From contig JAITCJ010000114.1 of the NCBI GenBank assembly GCA_031283145.1, positions 1 through 8,269 of the forward strand: a stretch of 8,269 nucleotides of DNA. Reading direction: 5' to 3'. This stretch comes from Holophagales bacterium. GTDB taxonomy: Bacteria; Acidobacteriota; Holophagae; Holophagales; Holophagaceae. The notes beneath the pieces were generated by a model. The model saw only the letters and a list, made by a program, of their open reading frames with translations, was not told where the DNA came from and searched no databases. Positions 1 to 7,341 of this stretch are shown piece by piece. The position numbers were made by a program, and so were the translations under genes. The first letter of the stretch is position 1; every line of letters begins with the position of its first letter.

Positions 1-976
1 TGCATAGTCTATCCCACACTCTGTGAACAGTGTCGTATGACAGTGGCGAACCTTGCGAATTGCCTGGAAATACCCATTGTGTATTATTCTGCACTGGAAG
101 TGACTTGATAATCTCAACCGCTTTTATTGGCAACTCAAGATATTTTGCGCCTGTTTTTTTTGCTGTCTTGTGGTCACGCAATAGGGCATAGCCCTCGTCT
201 AAATGCAGGTCGTTGTTATATTTAAGTGATAGCACTTCGGACACGCGCCCCGCGGTGAGAGCTATAACTTTTATTGCCGCCAGCGCCCAAACATTGTGTT
301 TATGAGAATTTTCAAATTGCTGTATTGTCAAGCCAATAGCTTTAAGTTCGCTCGGTGAAATATCTCTCACGCGTGGCGCTTCCTGGTGGCGTTTTATGTG
401 GCGACACGGATTAGAGCCGTCCGGCCTCAATCCCCAGACTTCACATTGCGTGCAGATTGATGACAGGATCGCAAGAACACGGCCTATAACCGGTCTGGCT
501 GGTTTTGACGCATACCATCGCTTAACTATTTCACGGCTCAATTCCTCAACTGAGGTTTTGCCGAGCGTTGGCAGAACGTGTTTTTCCAGAGTGCTGCGAA
601 AATTTTTTATTGTTTGAGGCTTTAATTTGCTCGGCGCATACTCTGTTAGATAGCGCTCAACGGCGTCCGCAACCGTGAAACTGGAAGCCGCCTTTTTTGT
701 CAGCGCTTCCGCAGGGTTAATTCCTGCGTCAACCTGTGCGCGATAAGCTCTTGCGTATTCCCGCGCCCTGACGAGCGGTAAATCTGCAAATGCTCCCAAG
801 CGCAACCATTTGAGCTTTGAGCCGCGCCCACCCATACGATAAACTAAGTAATACGTCTTTGCGCCTTTGGCCGTCATACGGAACCACAGCCCAGGCGTTT
901 GAGGGTCTGAAAAATTATGGATACTTCCATCAGGTTTGAGCGCGGCGAGTGTTTTCTGATCAAACTTCACAGGCAT
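1..976 (-). CDS. P4-type tyrosine recombinase/integrase, C-terminus beyond window
   Basis: Site-specific DNA integrase of the phage P4/genomic-island kind, catalysing strand exchange between element and host attachment sites. The frame is open from an ATG at 976 to base 1, giving 325 residues. The N-terminal arm-type DNA-binding domain (about residues 8-90) has the family pattern: a DPQTPGLWFRM segment, then a basic TYYLVYRMGGR strand, a WLRLGAF turn and an AREYARAYRAQVDAGINPAE helix. A SAM-like core-binding domain follows at about 100-190, then the start of the catalytic domain. The first catalytic arginine is R244 in TAGRVSEVL, and the beta-hairpin lysine lies in DHKTAKKTG (about 270-274). 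The reading stops at HRVWDRLC, just before the HxxR box and nucleophilic tyrosine are expected, so completeness cannot be judged. No strong ribosome site precedes the ATG; the frame stays open upstream, so a non-ATG start is possible. It is transcribed away from the efflux operon. Confidence 0.9.
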   Translation of the reverse strand, partial: MPVKFDQKTLAALKPDGSIHNFSDPQTPGLWFRMTAKGAKTYYLVYRMGGRGSKLKWLRLGAFADLPLVRAREYARAYRAQVDAGINPAEALTKKAASSFTVADAVERYLTEYAPSKLKPQTIKNFRSTLEKHVLPTLGKTSVEELSREIVKRWYASKPARPVIGRVLAILSSICTQCEVWGLRPDGSNPCRHIKRHQEAPRVRDISPSELKAIGLTIQQFENSHKHNVWALAAIKVIALTAGRVSEVLSLKYNNDLHLDEGYALLRDHKTAKKTGAKYLELPIKAVEIIKSLPVQNNTQWVFPGNSQGSPLSYDTVHRVWDRLC

Positions 977-1107
977 TTTTCCATCTAATACCAGTCTAAC
1001 ACCGCGCAAAGATTTTGTCGTGTGCTTTCAGATTCTATACAACCTAGAACCCAAGAAACACTGGACTTTACATAAATTTCAGGGCGTATCAAATCAAGTT
1101 AAACTTC

Positions 1108-1140
1108 ATTCCACATGAAATAGCATATTTCATATGGAAT
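1108..1140. promoter_or_regulatory. 33-bp imperfect inverted repeat, candidate operator
   Basis: Arms ATTCCACATGAAATA and TATTTCATATGGAAT flank a 3-base centre (gca); 14 of 15 pairs match, the exception being 1114/1134. It lies between the divergent integrase and TetR genes, about 70-100 bp upstream of the predicted TetR start site and about 130 bp upstream of the integrase start. No T-run follows on either strand, so it is not an intrinsic terminator. Its length and two-fold symmetry suit a dimeric DNA-binding protein. Whether that is the neighbouring TetR protein or another regulator cannot be told; its sequence does not match the palindrome at 1203-1218. Confidence 0.5.
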
Positions 1141-1174
1141 CGCACAAAATTTAAACATTCGATGAATTTTTTCC

Positions 1175-1203
1175 TTGACCTTGTTTTTTTGACATTTCAT
1201 AAT
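1175..1203 (+). promoter_or_regulatory. Sigma-70 promoter of the regulator/efflux operon
   Basis: A -35 box TTGACC (1175-1180) and a -10 box CATAAT (1198-1203) are separated by exactly 17 bp, each differing from consensus at one position. Transcription is predicted to start at about 1209-1211, at or next to the regulator's first ATG. No other promoter is obvious before the four downstream transport genes, which have no room for one of their own, so this probably drives all five genes. Confidence 0.65.
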
Positions 1204-1218
1204 TCAACGTATGTTGAA
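1203..1218. promoter_or_regulatory. Palindromic operator over the start site, probable TetR autoregulation
   Basis: TTCAAC-GTAT-GTTGAA is a 16-bp palindrome with 7 of 8 symmetric pairs matching. It begins in the last base of the -10 box and covers the predicted transcription start and the ATG at 1211. A repressor bound here would block RNA polymerase. TetR-family repressors typically bind such short palindromes overlapping their own promoter, so autorepression is the natural reading. This is inferred from position and symmetry only. Confidence 0.5.
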
Positions 1219-1957
1219 AATGATGAACGACAATTCGTCCAAGCCGCGACCTCGGGGGCCAAAACCGGTGAGAATTGACCCCTCACAACTTCTCGACGCC
1301 GCGCAGCGCGTGTTTGCGCGGGATGGCGTGGATGGCGGCAGTGTTCGTGCCATAGCCAGGGAAGCAAAGTGCGACCCCAGTCTGCTCTATTATCATTTTG
1401 AAAATAAAGAGGCCATCTTTGTGGCCATATTAGAGCAAAAGTTCAACCGCTTTATACCCGATTTAGAAAATATCTCAAGAGCGTACAGCGCGCATAACAC
1501 ACGCGGCGCGCGGCAGGGCGCAAAAGGTACGCGTCCAATCAATGAGTTTGGCCGCACTCCGTTGCAGGAGGCATTTTGGCAGATGATCAAGACATTTCGC
1601 AAAAACATACAAAACGACGCCAGCTTCAGGGGCATGATGCGCAACAGCGTGGCGACAAACCACAGCTTTGCGCAAAACAAGGTGATGAATTACGTTTTGC
1701 GCGTGATACAGATTGTGCAAAAACTTTTAAGCGATGGTATGGAATCGGGCGAATTACGGGGGGATATAAATTTATACATCACAACATTTTTCTTTCTGAG
1801 AACCTGCGTTGAAATATTGGATTTCTTTCCAGTGTTAAACGCAACATTAATTTCAATGCCGCTTGAAGAAGCTATTGATTTGGCCGAAAAACAGTGGTTC
1901 CGATTGTTTTGGAGAGGAATCGCGAATGATTCAAACCCTGATGAGGAAAGTCTATGA
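1211..1957 (+). CDS. TetR/AcrR-family transcriptional regulator of the efflux operon
   Basis: Likely ligand-responsive repressor of 248 residues. The N-terminal TetR DNA-binding domain spans about 24-75: a first helix LLDAAQRVFARDGVDG, then the helix-turn-helix VRAIAREAKCDPSLLYYHFENKEAIF with the family's YYHFxNKE ending. The remaining, all-helical region should bind a ligand and dimerise. A linker at about 92-116 is rich in R, G and A and looks disordered. It occupies the position of cecR in the E. coli cecR-ybhGFSR operon, but I see little resemblance to CecR outside the DNA-binding domain, so no symbol is given. The start is uncertain: the ATG at 1211 lies at the predicted transcription start with no ribosome site, implying a leaderless message, while in-frame ATGs at 1220 and 1223 are only slightly better. 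The stop overlaps the next start (ATGA), suggesting translational coupling. Confidence 0.9.
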   Translation: MLKMMNDNSSKPRPRGPKPVRIDPSQLLDAAQRVFARDGVDGGSVRAIAREAKCDPSLLYYHFENKEAIFVAILEQKFNRFIPDLENISRAYSAHNTRGARQGAKGTRPINEFGRTPLQEAFWQMIKTFRKNIQNDASFRGMMRNSVATNHSFAQNKVMNYVLRVIQIVQKLLSDGMESGELRGDINLYITTFFFLRTCVEILDFFPVLNATLISMPLEEAIDLAEKQWFRLFWRGIANDSNPDEESL

Positions 1958-2931
1958 AAAAACAAATTGTTATCCCCGTTCTGGCAATCGTCCACGGCTT
2001 TGGGGGCTTTTACCTGTACAAGTTCTCTCTGTCCGCGCCTGAATCCGTTACATTGTACGGCAGTGTTGATATTCGGGAAGCGGCGCTGGCTTTCAGGGTT
2101 TCGGGGCGAGTTGCGGACATTAAAGTGGATGAAGGCGATGCTGTCAAGGCGGGCGACGCGCTGGCTGCGCTGGACACAGAACCCTTTCAAAATACGGCGG
2201 ACGCGGCGGACGCAGCTCTGGCGTCAATATCGGCTCGCAATTCGCTGATTCACAGCGGCAACCGAGCCGAAGACGTAGCCCAGGCAAAGGCAAAAATGGA
2301 AGCGTCGGATGCGGCTCTCATAAATGCCCAACAGCAGTACGACCGCGTGTCCGCGCTTATACCCTCTGGAATCGTATCCCAGGATCAGGTTGACACACTT
2401 AAAGCCGCCAGAGATTTAGCGGCGGCTAACTTGCGCGCCGCAGAAGAGCAGTACAAAGCGCTTGGCGTTGGATTCAGGGCGGAGGAAAAAGCTGAATCAG
2501 ACGGATTACTCAAGCAGGCTCAGGCCAATCTTGAAATAAGCCGCCTGGCTGTCCAGGACGCCACACTGCGAGCGCCCAGCGATGGCTACATACTGACGCG
2601 CGCTATTGAGAAAGGTATGATGGTTCAAGCCGGTACGTCCGCTTTCAGTCTATCCCTTACCAGCCCCGTATGGATCCGCGCTTACGTAGACGAGCCGCAG
2701 ATCGGACTTTTCAACACCGGAACCAAGGTAATACTGTACACAGACTCACGCCCAAAACAGCCGTACCACGGAACAGTGGGCTTTGTTTCACCAACTGCGG
2801 AATTCACTCCCAAATCCGTTGAAACAGCCGACCTCAGGACAGCCCTTGTATATCGCATACGTATAGTGGTTGATGACCCTGACGCCATGCTCCGGCAAGG
2901 GATGCCCATAACCGTCAAACGCCTGGAATAA
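1954..2931 (+). CDS. ybhG: Membrane-fusion (HlyD/AcrA-type) adaptor of the YbhFSR efflux pump
   Basis: Periplasmic adaptor linking the inner-membrane ABC transporter to an outer-membrane channel; 325 residues against about 332 in E. coli YbhG. An N-terminal hydrophobic stretch (about 5-23) is an uncleaved anchor or signal. The half-lipoyl motifs are at about 37-78 (VDIREAALAFRVSGRV, VDEGDAVKAGDALAALD) and 203-235 (LRAPSDGYILTRAIEKG). Between them is a long Ala/Gln-rich coiled-coil hairpin (about 80-200). Near its tip R131, L135 and S142 have the 4- and 7-residue spacing of the TolC-docking RLS motif known in AcrA. The beta-barrel region (about 238-320) holds YbhG hallmarks: PVWIRAYVDE, LYTDSRPKQPYHG, GFVSPTAEFTPK and LRQGMPITV. 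A clear ribosome site GAGGAA (1943-1948) sits 5 nt before the ATG, inside the end of the regulator gene. No outer-membrane channel gene is in the window. Confidence 0.93.
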   Translation: MKKQIVIPVLAIVHGFGGFYLYKFSLSAPESVTLYGSVDIREAALAFRVSGRVADIKVDEGDAVKAGDALAALDTEPFQNTADAADAALASISARNSLIHSGNRAEDVAQAKAKMEASDAALINAQQQYDRVSALIPSGIVSQDQVDTLKAARDLAAANLRAAEEQYKALGVGFRAEEKAESDGLLKQAQANLEISRLAVQDATLRAPSDGYILTRAIEKGMMVQAGTSAFSLSLTSPVWIRAYVDEPQIGLFNTGTKVILYTDSRPKQPYHGTVGFVSPTAEFTPKSVETADLRTALVYRIRIVVDDPDAMLRQGMPITVKRLE

Positions 2932-2933
2932 CC

Positions 2934-4661
2934 ATGATTACCGCCATTGAGGTAAAGAGCCTTCAAAAGCGATTCCCCGGACAGTCTCCGGCTCTTGACC
3001 AAATCAGCGTCAACATCGCGCATGGCTCCATCACAGGTCTTGTCGGTCCAGACGGGGCCGGCAAAACAACCCTGCTGCGCCTGATGGCGGGATTGCTTGA
3101 ACCAACTAAGGGGTACATCAAAGTCCTAGGCATGGATCCATTCCTGCAGTGCGATGATCTCCGCGCTGATATTGGTTACATGCCTCAGAAGTTTGGCCTT
3201 TACGAAGACCTGAGCGTAATCGAAAACCTCAACCTGTACGCCGATCTGCGTAATGTACTCGACAGTGAGCGTCAGCGCCTTTTCCGGCGACTGCTGACAT
3301 TCACTGATCTGACCAAGTTTACAAAACGATACGCCGGCAAACTGTCAGGGGGAATGAAGCAAAAACTCGGTCTGGCCTGTACACTGCTGGGTACTCCAAA
3401 AATACTGCTGCTGGACGAACCGGGCGTAGGCGTTGACCCCATATCCCGCCGCGAGTTGTGGAGGATGGTTCGTGAACTGGCCGGCGGCGGAATGACTGTA
3501 CTGTGGAGTACATCCTATCTGGATGAAGCCGAGCTGTGCGATTCAGTCTGTCTGATGAACCAGGGCCGGATAGTTGCCGACGATACGCCGCAATCCCTCA
3601 AATCCACCATGCGCGGACGCTGTCTGCACATAACAAATATCCAGGGCAACCGCCGGAACTTATTAAAACAGGCTCTGCGCGCGCCTGAAGTCATTGACGG
3701 AGTGATACAGGGGGCAAACGTGCGGCTGGTTACGGCGGCGGTTGGCGCGTACCCGGACTTGGGACCTGTCGGCGCCGGACCAACGGCCAGACTGGTCGAA
3801 GTGGAGCCGAGGCTGGAAGACGCGTTTATAAGCCTTCTGGGTGGTTCATCCAGCGCCGAATCCGCTCTGGCAGCCGTCATTCCTGAGGTTGAACTGCCGC
3901 CGGACATGAACCAGGACGCCGTGATAGAGGCCAAACAGCTCACCAAGCGATTTGGGAAATTCACGGCTACGGATTCCGTGAATTTCAGGGTTAAAAAGGG
4001 AGAGATATTTGGACTTCTGGGTCCCAACGGCGCAGGCAAGTCAACTACTTTCAAGATGGAGTGCGGTCTGTTAAAGCCTACAAACGGTCAAGCGCTGGTG
4101 ATGGGGATTGACCTGAAAGAAAGCCCCTCAAAGGCAAGGCAGCGCCTTGGGTATATGGCGCAAAAATTTTCACTGTACAGACAACTCACGGTTGAAAAAA
4201 ATCTGGCCTTTTTCTCCGGTATATACGGCTTAACGGGCGAAAGACAAAAGCACAAGATTCAACAAATGCTGGATGTCTTTTCGCTTCATCCGTACCTGGA
4301 GATGCCATCGGCAGATCTGCCCCTGGGCATCAAACAGCGCCTCGCTCTTGCTTGCGCTGTAATGCACGGGCCTGAACTGCTGTTTCTTGATGAACCCACG
4401 TCAGGTGTTGACCCTGTAGCCAGGCGGGAATTTTGGACGCACATCAACGGCCTGGCAAACAAGGGTGTCACCGTGATGGTGACTACACATTTCATGGACG
4501 AAGCCGAATACTGTGACCGTATCGCCCTTGTGTACCGCGGTAAACTCATAGCCCTTGGCACACCGGACGATCTTAAACGCAAGGTCATCACAAAGGAAAA
4601 TCCGAACCCCACCATGGAAGACGCTTTTATAAAATTAGTCAGGGAGGCCGACGATGAATAG
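2934..4661 (+). CDS. ybhF: ABC transporter ATPase with two fused nucleotide-binding domains
   Basis: Cytoplasmic motor of the pump, 575 residues against 578 in E. coli YbhF. NBD1 has Walker A GPDGAGKTT (38-46), Q-loop Q85, signature LSGGM (137-141) and Walker B ILLLDE (157-162). NBD2 has Walker A GPNGAGKST (363-371), Q-loop Q410, Walker B LLFLDE (482-487) and switch histidine H519 in TTHFMDE. The H-loop of NBD1 reads WSTSYLDE, with S194 where histidine is expected, and the NBD2 signature is LPLGI (462-466) instead of LSGG. One of the two composite ATP sites should therefore be degenerate and the other canonical. As I recall, E. coli YbhF has the same departures, so they are probably family traits, not decay. 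A linker of about 90 residues (230-325) joins the halves. The gene starts 2 nt after ybhG with only a weak TGGA ribosome site, and overlaps ybhS by 8 nt. Confidence 0.95.
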   Translation: MITAIEVKSLQKRFPGQSPALDQISVNIAHGSITGLVGPDGAGKTTLLRLMAGLLEPTKGYIKVLGMDPFLQCDDLRADIGYMPQKFGLYEDLSVIENLNLYADLRNVLDSERQRLFRRLLTFTDLTKFTKRYAGKLSGGMKQKLGLACTLLGTPKILLLDEPGVGVDPISRRELWRMVRELAGGGMTVLWSTSYLDEAELCDSVCLMNQGRIVADDTPQSLKSTMRGRCLHITNIQGNRRNLLKQALRAPEVIDGVIQGANVRLVTAAVGAYPDLGPVGAGPTARLVEVEPRLEDAFISLLGGSSSAESALAAVIPEVELPPDMNQDAVIEAKQLTKRFGKFTATDSVNFRVKKGEIFGLLGPNGAGKSTTFKMECGLLKPTNGQALVMGIDLKESPSKARQRLGYMAQKFSLYRQLTVEKNLAFFSGIYGLTGERQKHKIQQMLDVFSLHPYLEMPSADLPLGIKQRLALACAVMHGPELLFLDEPTSGVDPVARREFWTHINGLANKGVTVMVTTHFMDEAEYCDRIALVYRGKLIALGTPDDLKRKVITKENPNPTMEDAFIKLVREADDE

Positions 4662-5793
4662 CGGTGGAAGCGGTTTTAGCCTGAGGCGTCTGCGGGCGCT
4701 GAACAAAAAAGAGTTTTTGCAGATAGTTCGCGATCCAAGCAGTATATTGATAGCCTTTATTTTGCCGGTCGTAATGCTGTTTTTTATTGGCTACGCCATA
4801 AACCTTGACACCAGCAGGGTAAGGGTCGGGCTTTTAGCGCTGGACGGCGGCGAAAAGGCAAAGAGTTTTATCAGCGCGTTACAGGCTTCGCCCGTCATAG
4901 ACCTATACCCCATTTTGTCCCAAGAAAGTCTGTTGCGCGAAATGGCGCAAAAAAAACTGCGGGGCGCGGTTGTGCTGCAAAATGATTTTTCCGCCAAAGT
5001 AATCATCGGCCAGGGCGGCGCGGCCATTCAAGTCATTGCCGATGGCGGCGAGCCAAACACGGCTAATTTTGTACAGGCATACATCATGGGCATCTGGCAA
5101 AACTGGAGCCTGGCTCACAGCCAGGAAAACGCAATAAAAACAACGCGGCCAATAGACATACACACACGCGCCTGGTTCAACCCAAGCGCGATAAGCCGCA
5201 ACTTCCTGATACCAGGCAGCATTGCCATAGTATTGACTGTCATAGGTGCCATGCTTACTTCCATGGTCGTGGCGAGGGAATGGGAGCGAGGGACGATGGA
5301 AGCGCTGCTTTCAACGCCCATAAAAAAATTGGAACTGTTGCTATCAAAAATAATTCCATACTACACGCTTGGCATGGCAGCCATGTTTTTGTGCCTTATA
5401 GTCGCCACTACCATCATGGACGTGCCATTTCGCGGCTCAATTTTGATTTTATGCGTCATTTCAACTTTATTCCTGGGTTGCGTCCTTGGGATGGGGTTGC
5501 TTATATCAACCGTCACGCGCAATCAATTCAACGCGGCCTCAGCTACTCTTCTCATCGGTTTTCTGCCCGCCATGATACTGGGGGGCATAGTGTTTGAGAT
5601 AGCAAGTATGCCCCTTATACTGCGCTTTATTTCCAGGTTGTTCCCAACACGCTATTACGCAAACTCACTGCAAACAATTTTTCAGACCGGATTTGTGCCG
5701 GAGCTGATTTGGACAAATGCCTTTTTTCTGATAATACTAATGTTTTTTTGGTTTGGCATAACAGCAAAGAAAACCAAACGGAATCTGGAGTAG
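4654..5793 (+). CDS. ybhS: ABC-2 type transporter permease, first of the pair
   Basis: Inner-membrane permease of 379 residues (E. coli YbhS is about 377) with the usual ABC-2 export topology. One membrane helix at about 29-49 is followed by a large periplasmic domain (about 50-180) and five more helices at about 186-206, 237-257, 262-286, 292-315 and 352-371. The cytoplasmic segment after the second helix, VAREWERGTMEALLSTP (206-222), is the ABC-2 family signature expected to contact the ATPase. The amphipathic N-terminus RLRALNKKEFLQIVRDP is also characteristic. It should pair with the YbhR-like product to form the channel driven by YbhF. A good ribosome site GGGAGG (4642-4647) lies 6 nt before the ATG, inside ybhF. 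The transported substrate cannot be read from the sequence. Confidence 0.93.
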   Translation: MNSGGSGFSLRRLRALNKKEFLQIVRDPSSILIAFILPVVMLFFIGYAINLDTSRVRVGLLALDGGEKAKSFISALQASPVIDLYPILSQESLLREMAQKKLRGAVVLQNDFSAKVIIGQGGAAIQVIADGGEPNTANFVQAYIMGIWQNWSLAHSQENAIKTTRPIDIHTRAWFNPSAISRNFLIPGSIAIVLTVIGAMLTSMVVAREWERGTMEALLSTPIKKLELLLSKIIPYYTLGMAAMFLCLIVATTIMDVPFRGSILILCVISTLFLGCVLGMGLLISTVTRNQFNAASATLLIGFLPAMILGGIVFEIASMPLILRFISRLFPTRYYANSLQTIFQTGFVPELIWTNAFFLIILMFFWFGITAKKTKRNLE

Positions 5794-5796
5794 TAT

Positions 5797-6903
5797 ATGC
5801 TGTATAGGCTCCTGCAGTTGGTCAAAAAAGAGCTTCAAGTATTATTTGGAGATAAAAGCAGCAGGATGATGCTGATAATGCCTGTAATTATGCAAGTCGC
5901 GCTATTCCCCTTTGCAGCCACAATGGAAGTCAAGGAAAGCGCAATAGCCATATATAACGAAGACAATGGCGCGGCATCAATAGAATTATCACAGCGTATT
6001 GCCAAAGCAGCCGCTTTTAAAACGGTCATGAATATATACAGTCAGAATGACTTAATTGATGTAATAGACAAACAGAAAGTTCTTATCGCCGTGCATTTTC
6101 CGCAAAGGTTTTCGGCCGGCTTGTCTTCCCAATCACACCCGGCATCGGCTCAGGCGCAGGTCATAATAGACGGCAGACGCTCAAACGCGGGGCAGATAGC
6201 CAACTCGTACATATCGCAGATAATCAATGAATATATACTTGAAAAATCGCCTCAACGACCTGCGACAGCCATCATTGTGCGCAACGCCTACAACCCCAAT
6301 CTGAATTTTAAATGGCACATTCTGCCATGCCTGGTGGCTATAATAACAACCGTTGGAAGCCTAATGGTGACGGCGCTTTCCGTGGCACGCGAGAGGGAAG
6401 AAGGCACTTTTGACCAACTCTTGGTCACGCCTCTGACTCCTGGCTACATTATGGCGGGCAAAACGGTCCCCGGCATCATAGTCGCCGTAGGTCAGGCAAT
6501 CATTATTACACTGGCGGCCGTGCTGATTTACAGAGTGCCGTTTAACGGGTCATTTTTAGCGCTGCTTATGGGCATGGTTGTATATGGCCTGTCGCTGTCA
6601 GGTGTCGGGCTTTTTGTCTCCTCCATCTGCTCCACGCAGCAGCAGGCTTTTTTAGGCGCGTTCAGCTTCATGGTCCCGGCCATGATGCTCTCAGGCTTCG
6701 TCGCTCCCATAGAAAACATGCCGCGTTTTCTGCAAATACTGTCGTACGGCAATCCACTGTGCTATTTCATACAACTGGTAAAGGGCGTATTTCTGAAACA
6801 GTTCGCCTTTATGGACGTGTTTCCTTTTTTATGGCCGATGTTACTGATAGCGCTCTTTACCCTATCCGCCGGACTTTGGGTGTTTAAACATCATATTGAA
6901 TGA
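5797..6903 (+). CDS. ybhR: ABC-2 type transporter permease, second of the pair
   Basis: Inner-membrane permease of 368 residues, the same length as E. coli YbhR and clearly related to the preceding permease. It has an amphipathic start LLQLVKKELQVLFGDK, a helix at about 25-42, a periplasmic domain to about 172, and helices at about 176-197, 224-246, 254-276, 286-306 and 343-364. The family signature is VAREREEGTFDQLLVTP (196-212), and MLSGFVAPIENMP (297-309) is the usual late re-entrant segment. Translation is served by TGGAG (5786-5790), 6 nt before the ATG and only 3 nt after the ybhS stop. It is the last gene of the operon. Its final 42 bp overlap the end of the HD-GYP gene on the other strand, and no intrinsic terminator is seen after it. 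Confidence 0.93.
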   Translation: MLYRLLQLVKKELQVLFGDKSSRMMLIMPVIMQVALFPFAATMEVKESAIAIYNEDNGAASIELSQRIAKAAAFKTVMNIYSQNDLIDVIDKQKVLIAVHFPQRFSAGLSSQSHPASAQAQVIIDGRRSNAGQIANSYISQIINEYILEKSPQRPATAIIVRNAYNPNLNFKWHILPCLVAIITTVGSLMVTALSVAREREEGTFDQLLVTPLTPGYIMAGKTVPGIIVAVGQAIIITLAAVLIYRVPFNGSFLALLMGMVVYGLSLSGVGLFVSSICSTQQQAFLGAFSFMVPAMMLSGFVAPIENMPRFLQILSYGNPLCYFIQLVKGVFLKQFAFMDVFPFLWPMLLIALFTLSAGLWVFKHHIE

Positions 6904-7326
6904 GATACAGCCAACAAATAAATCAACCAGGCGCGGATCAAAATGGGTTCCACTGCCATTTTTAATAATTTCGATCGCTTGTTCGCGTGAAAAAGCTTCT
7001 TTATAAGGTCTGACAGAAATAAGCGCGTCATATACGTCAACAATGGCCATCGCCCTTCCGAGGAGGGGTATTTCCTCACCTTTCAGTCCATTCGGATAAC
7101 CGGTACCATCCCATTTCTCATGGTGAGCAGAAGCCAAAACCCTCGCGTATTCTAAAAAAACATGCTCATTTATATGCTCACCCATTTTTAAAATGATTTT
7201 TTCGCCAATACTTGTATGATCTTTGATTTGCTCAAATTCATCAGGTGTCAAAGCCCCCGGTTTTTTCAGTATGCTGTCTTGTATGGCAATTTTGCCTATA
7301 TCATGCAGTTGGGACGATTGCAACAC
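6862..7326 (-). CDS. C-terminal piece of HD-GYP protein: most of the catalytic domain
   Basis: A 154-residue frame that could start at a GTG 15 nt beyond the internal TAA, though no ribosome site is evident and the GTG is simply a valine codon of the original gene. It carries the HD pair H8/D9 in QLHDIGKI, H37 in KDHTSIG, the HHEKWDGTGYP signature (68-78), D97 and D100 in IVDVYDAL, RPYKEAF, and the closing THFDPRLVDLF. These are the metal-binding and signature positions of the HD-GYP phosphodiesterase family, except the first histidine, which lies in the other piece. The tail overlaps the 3' end of ybhR on the opposite strand. Confidence 0.5.
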   Translation of the reverse strand: MLQSSQLHDIGKIAIQDSILKKPGALTPDEFEQIKDHTSIGEKIILKMGEHINEHVFLEYARVLASAHHEKWDGTGYPNGLKGEEIPLLGRAMAIVDVYDALISVRPYKEAFSREQAIEIIKNGSGTHFDPRLVDLFVGCISFNMMFKHPKSGG

Positions 7327-7341
7327 AAGATCAATGTCCCA

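Noticed and set aside
1..260. Suspected frameshift in the integrase near the catalytic arginine
   Set aside because: A careful re-reading of 236-262 shows the frame is continuous (TAGRVSEVLSLKYNN); the apparent shift came from dropping bases when reading the complement.
396..617. 73-residue plus-strand frame
   Set aside because: It lies antisense inside the integrase coding region, has no ribosome site and resembles no family.
1211..1957. Naming the regulator cecR
   Set aside because: Operon position matches, but the C-terminal half does not resemble CecR as I know it, so the symbol would overstate the evidence.
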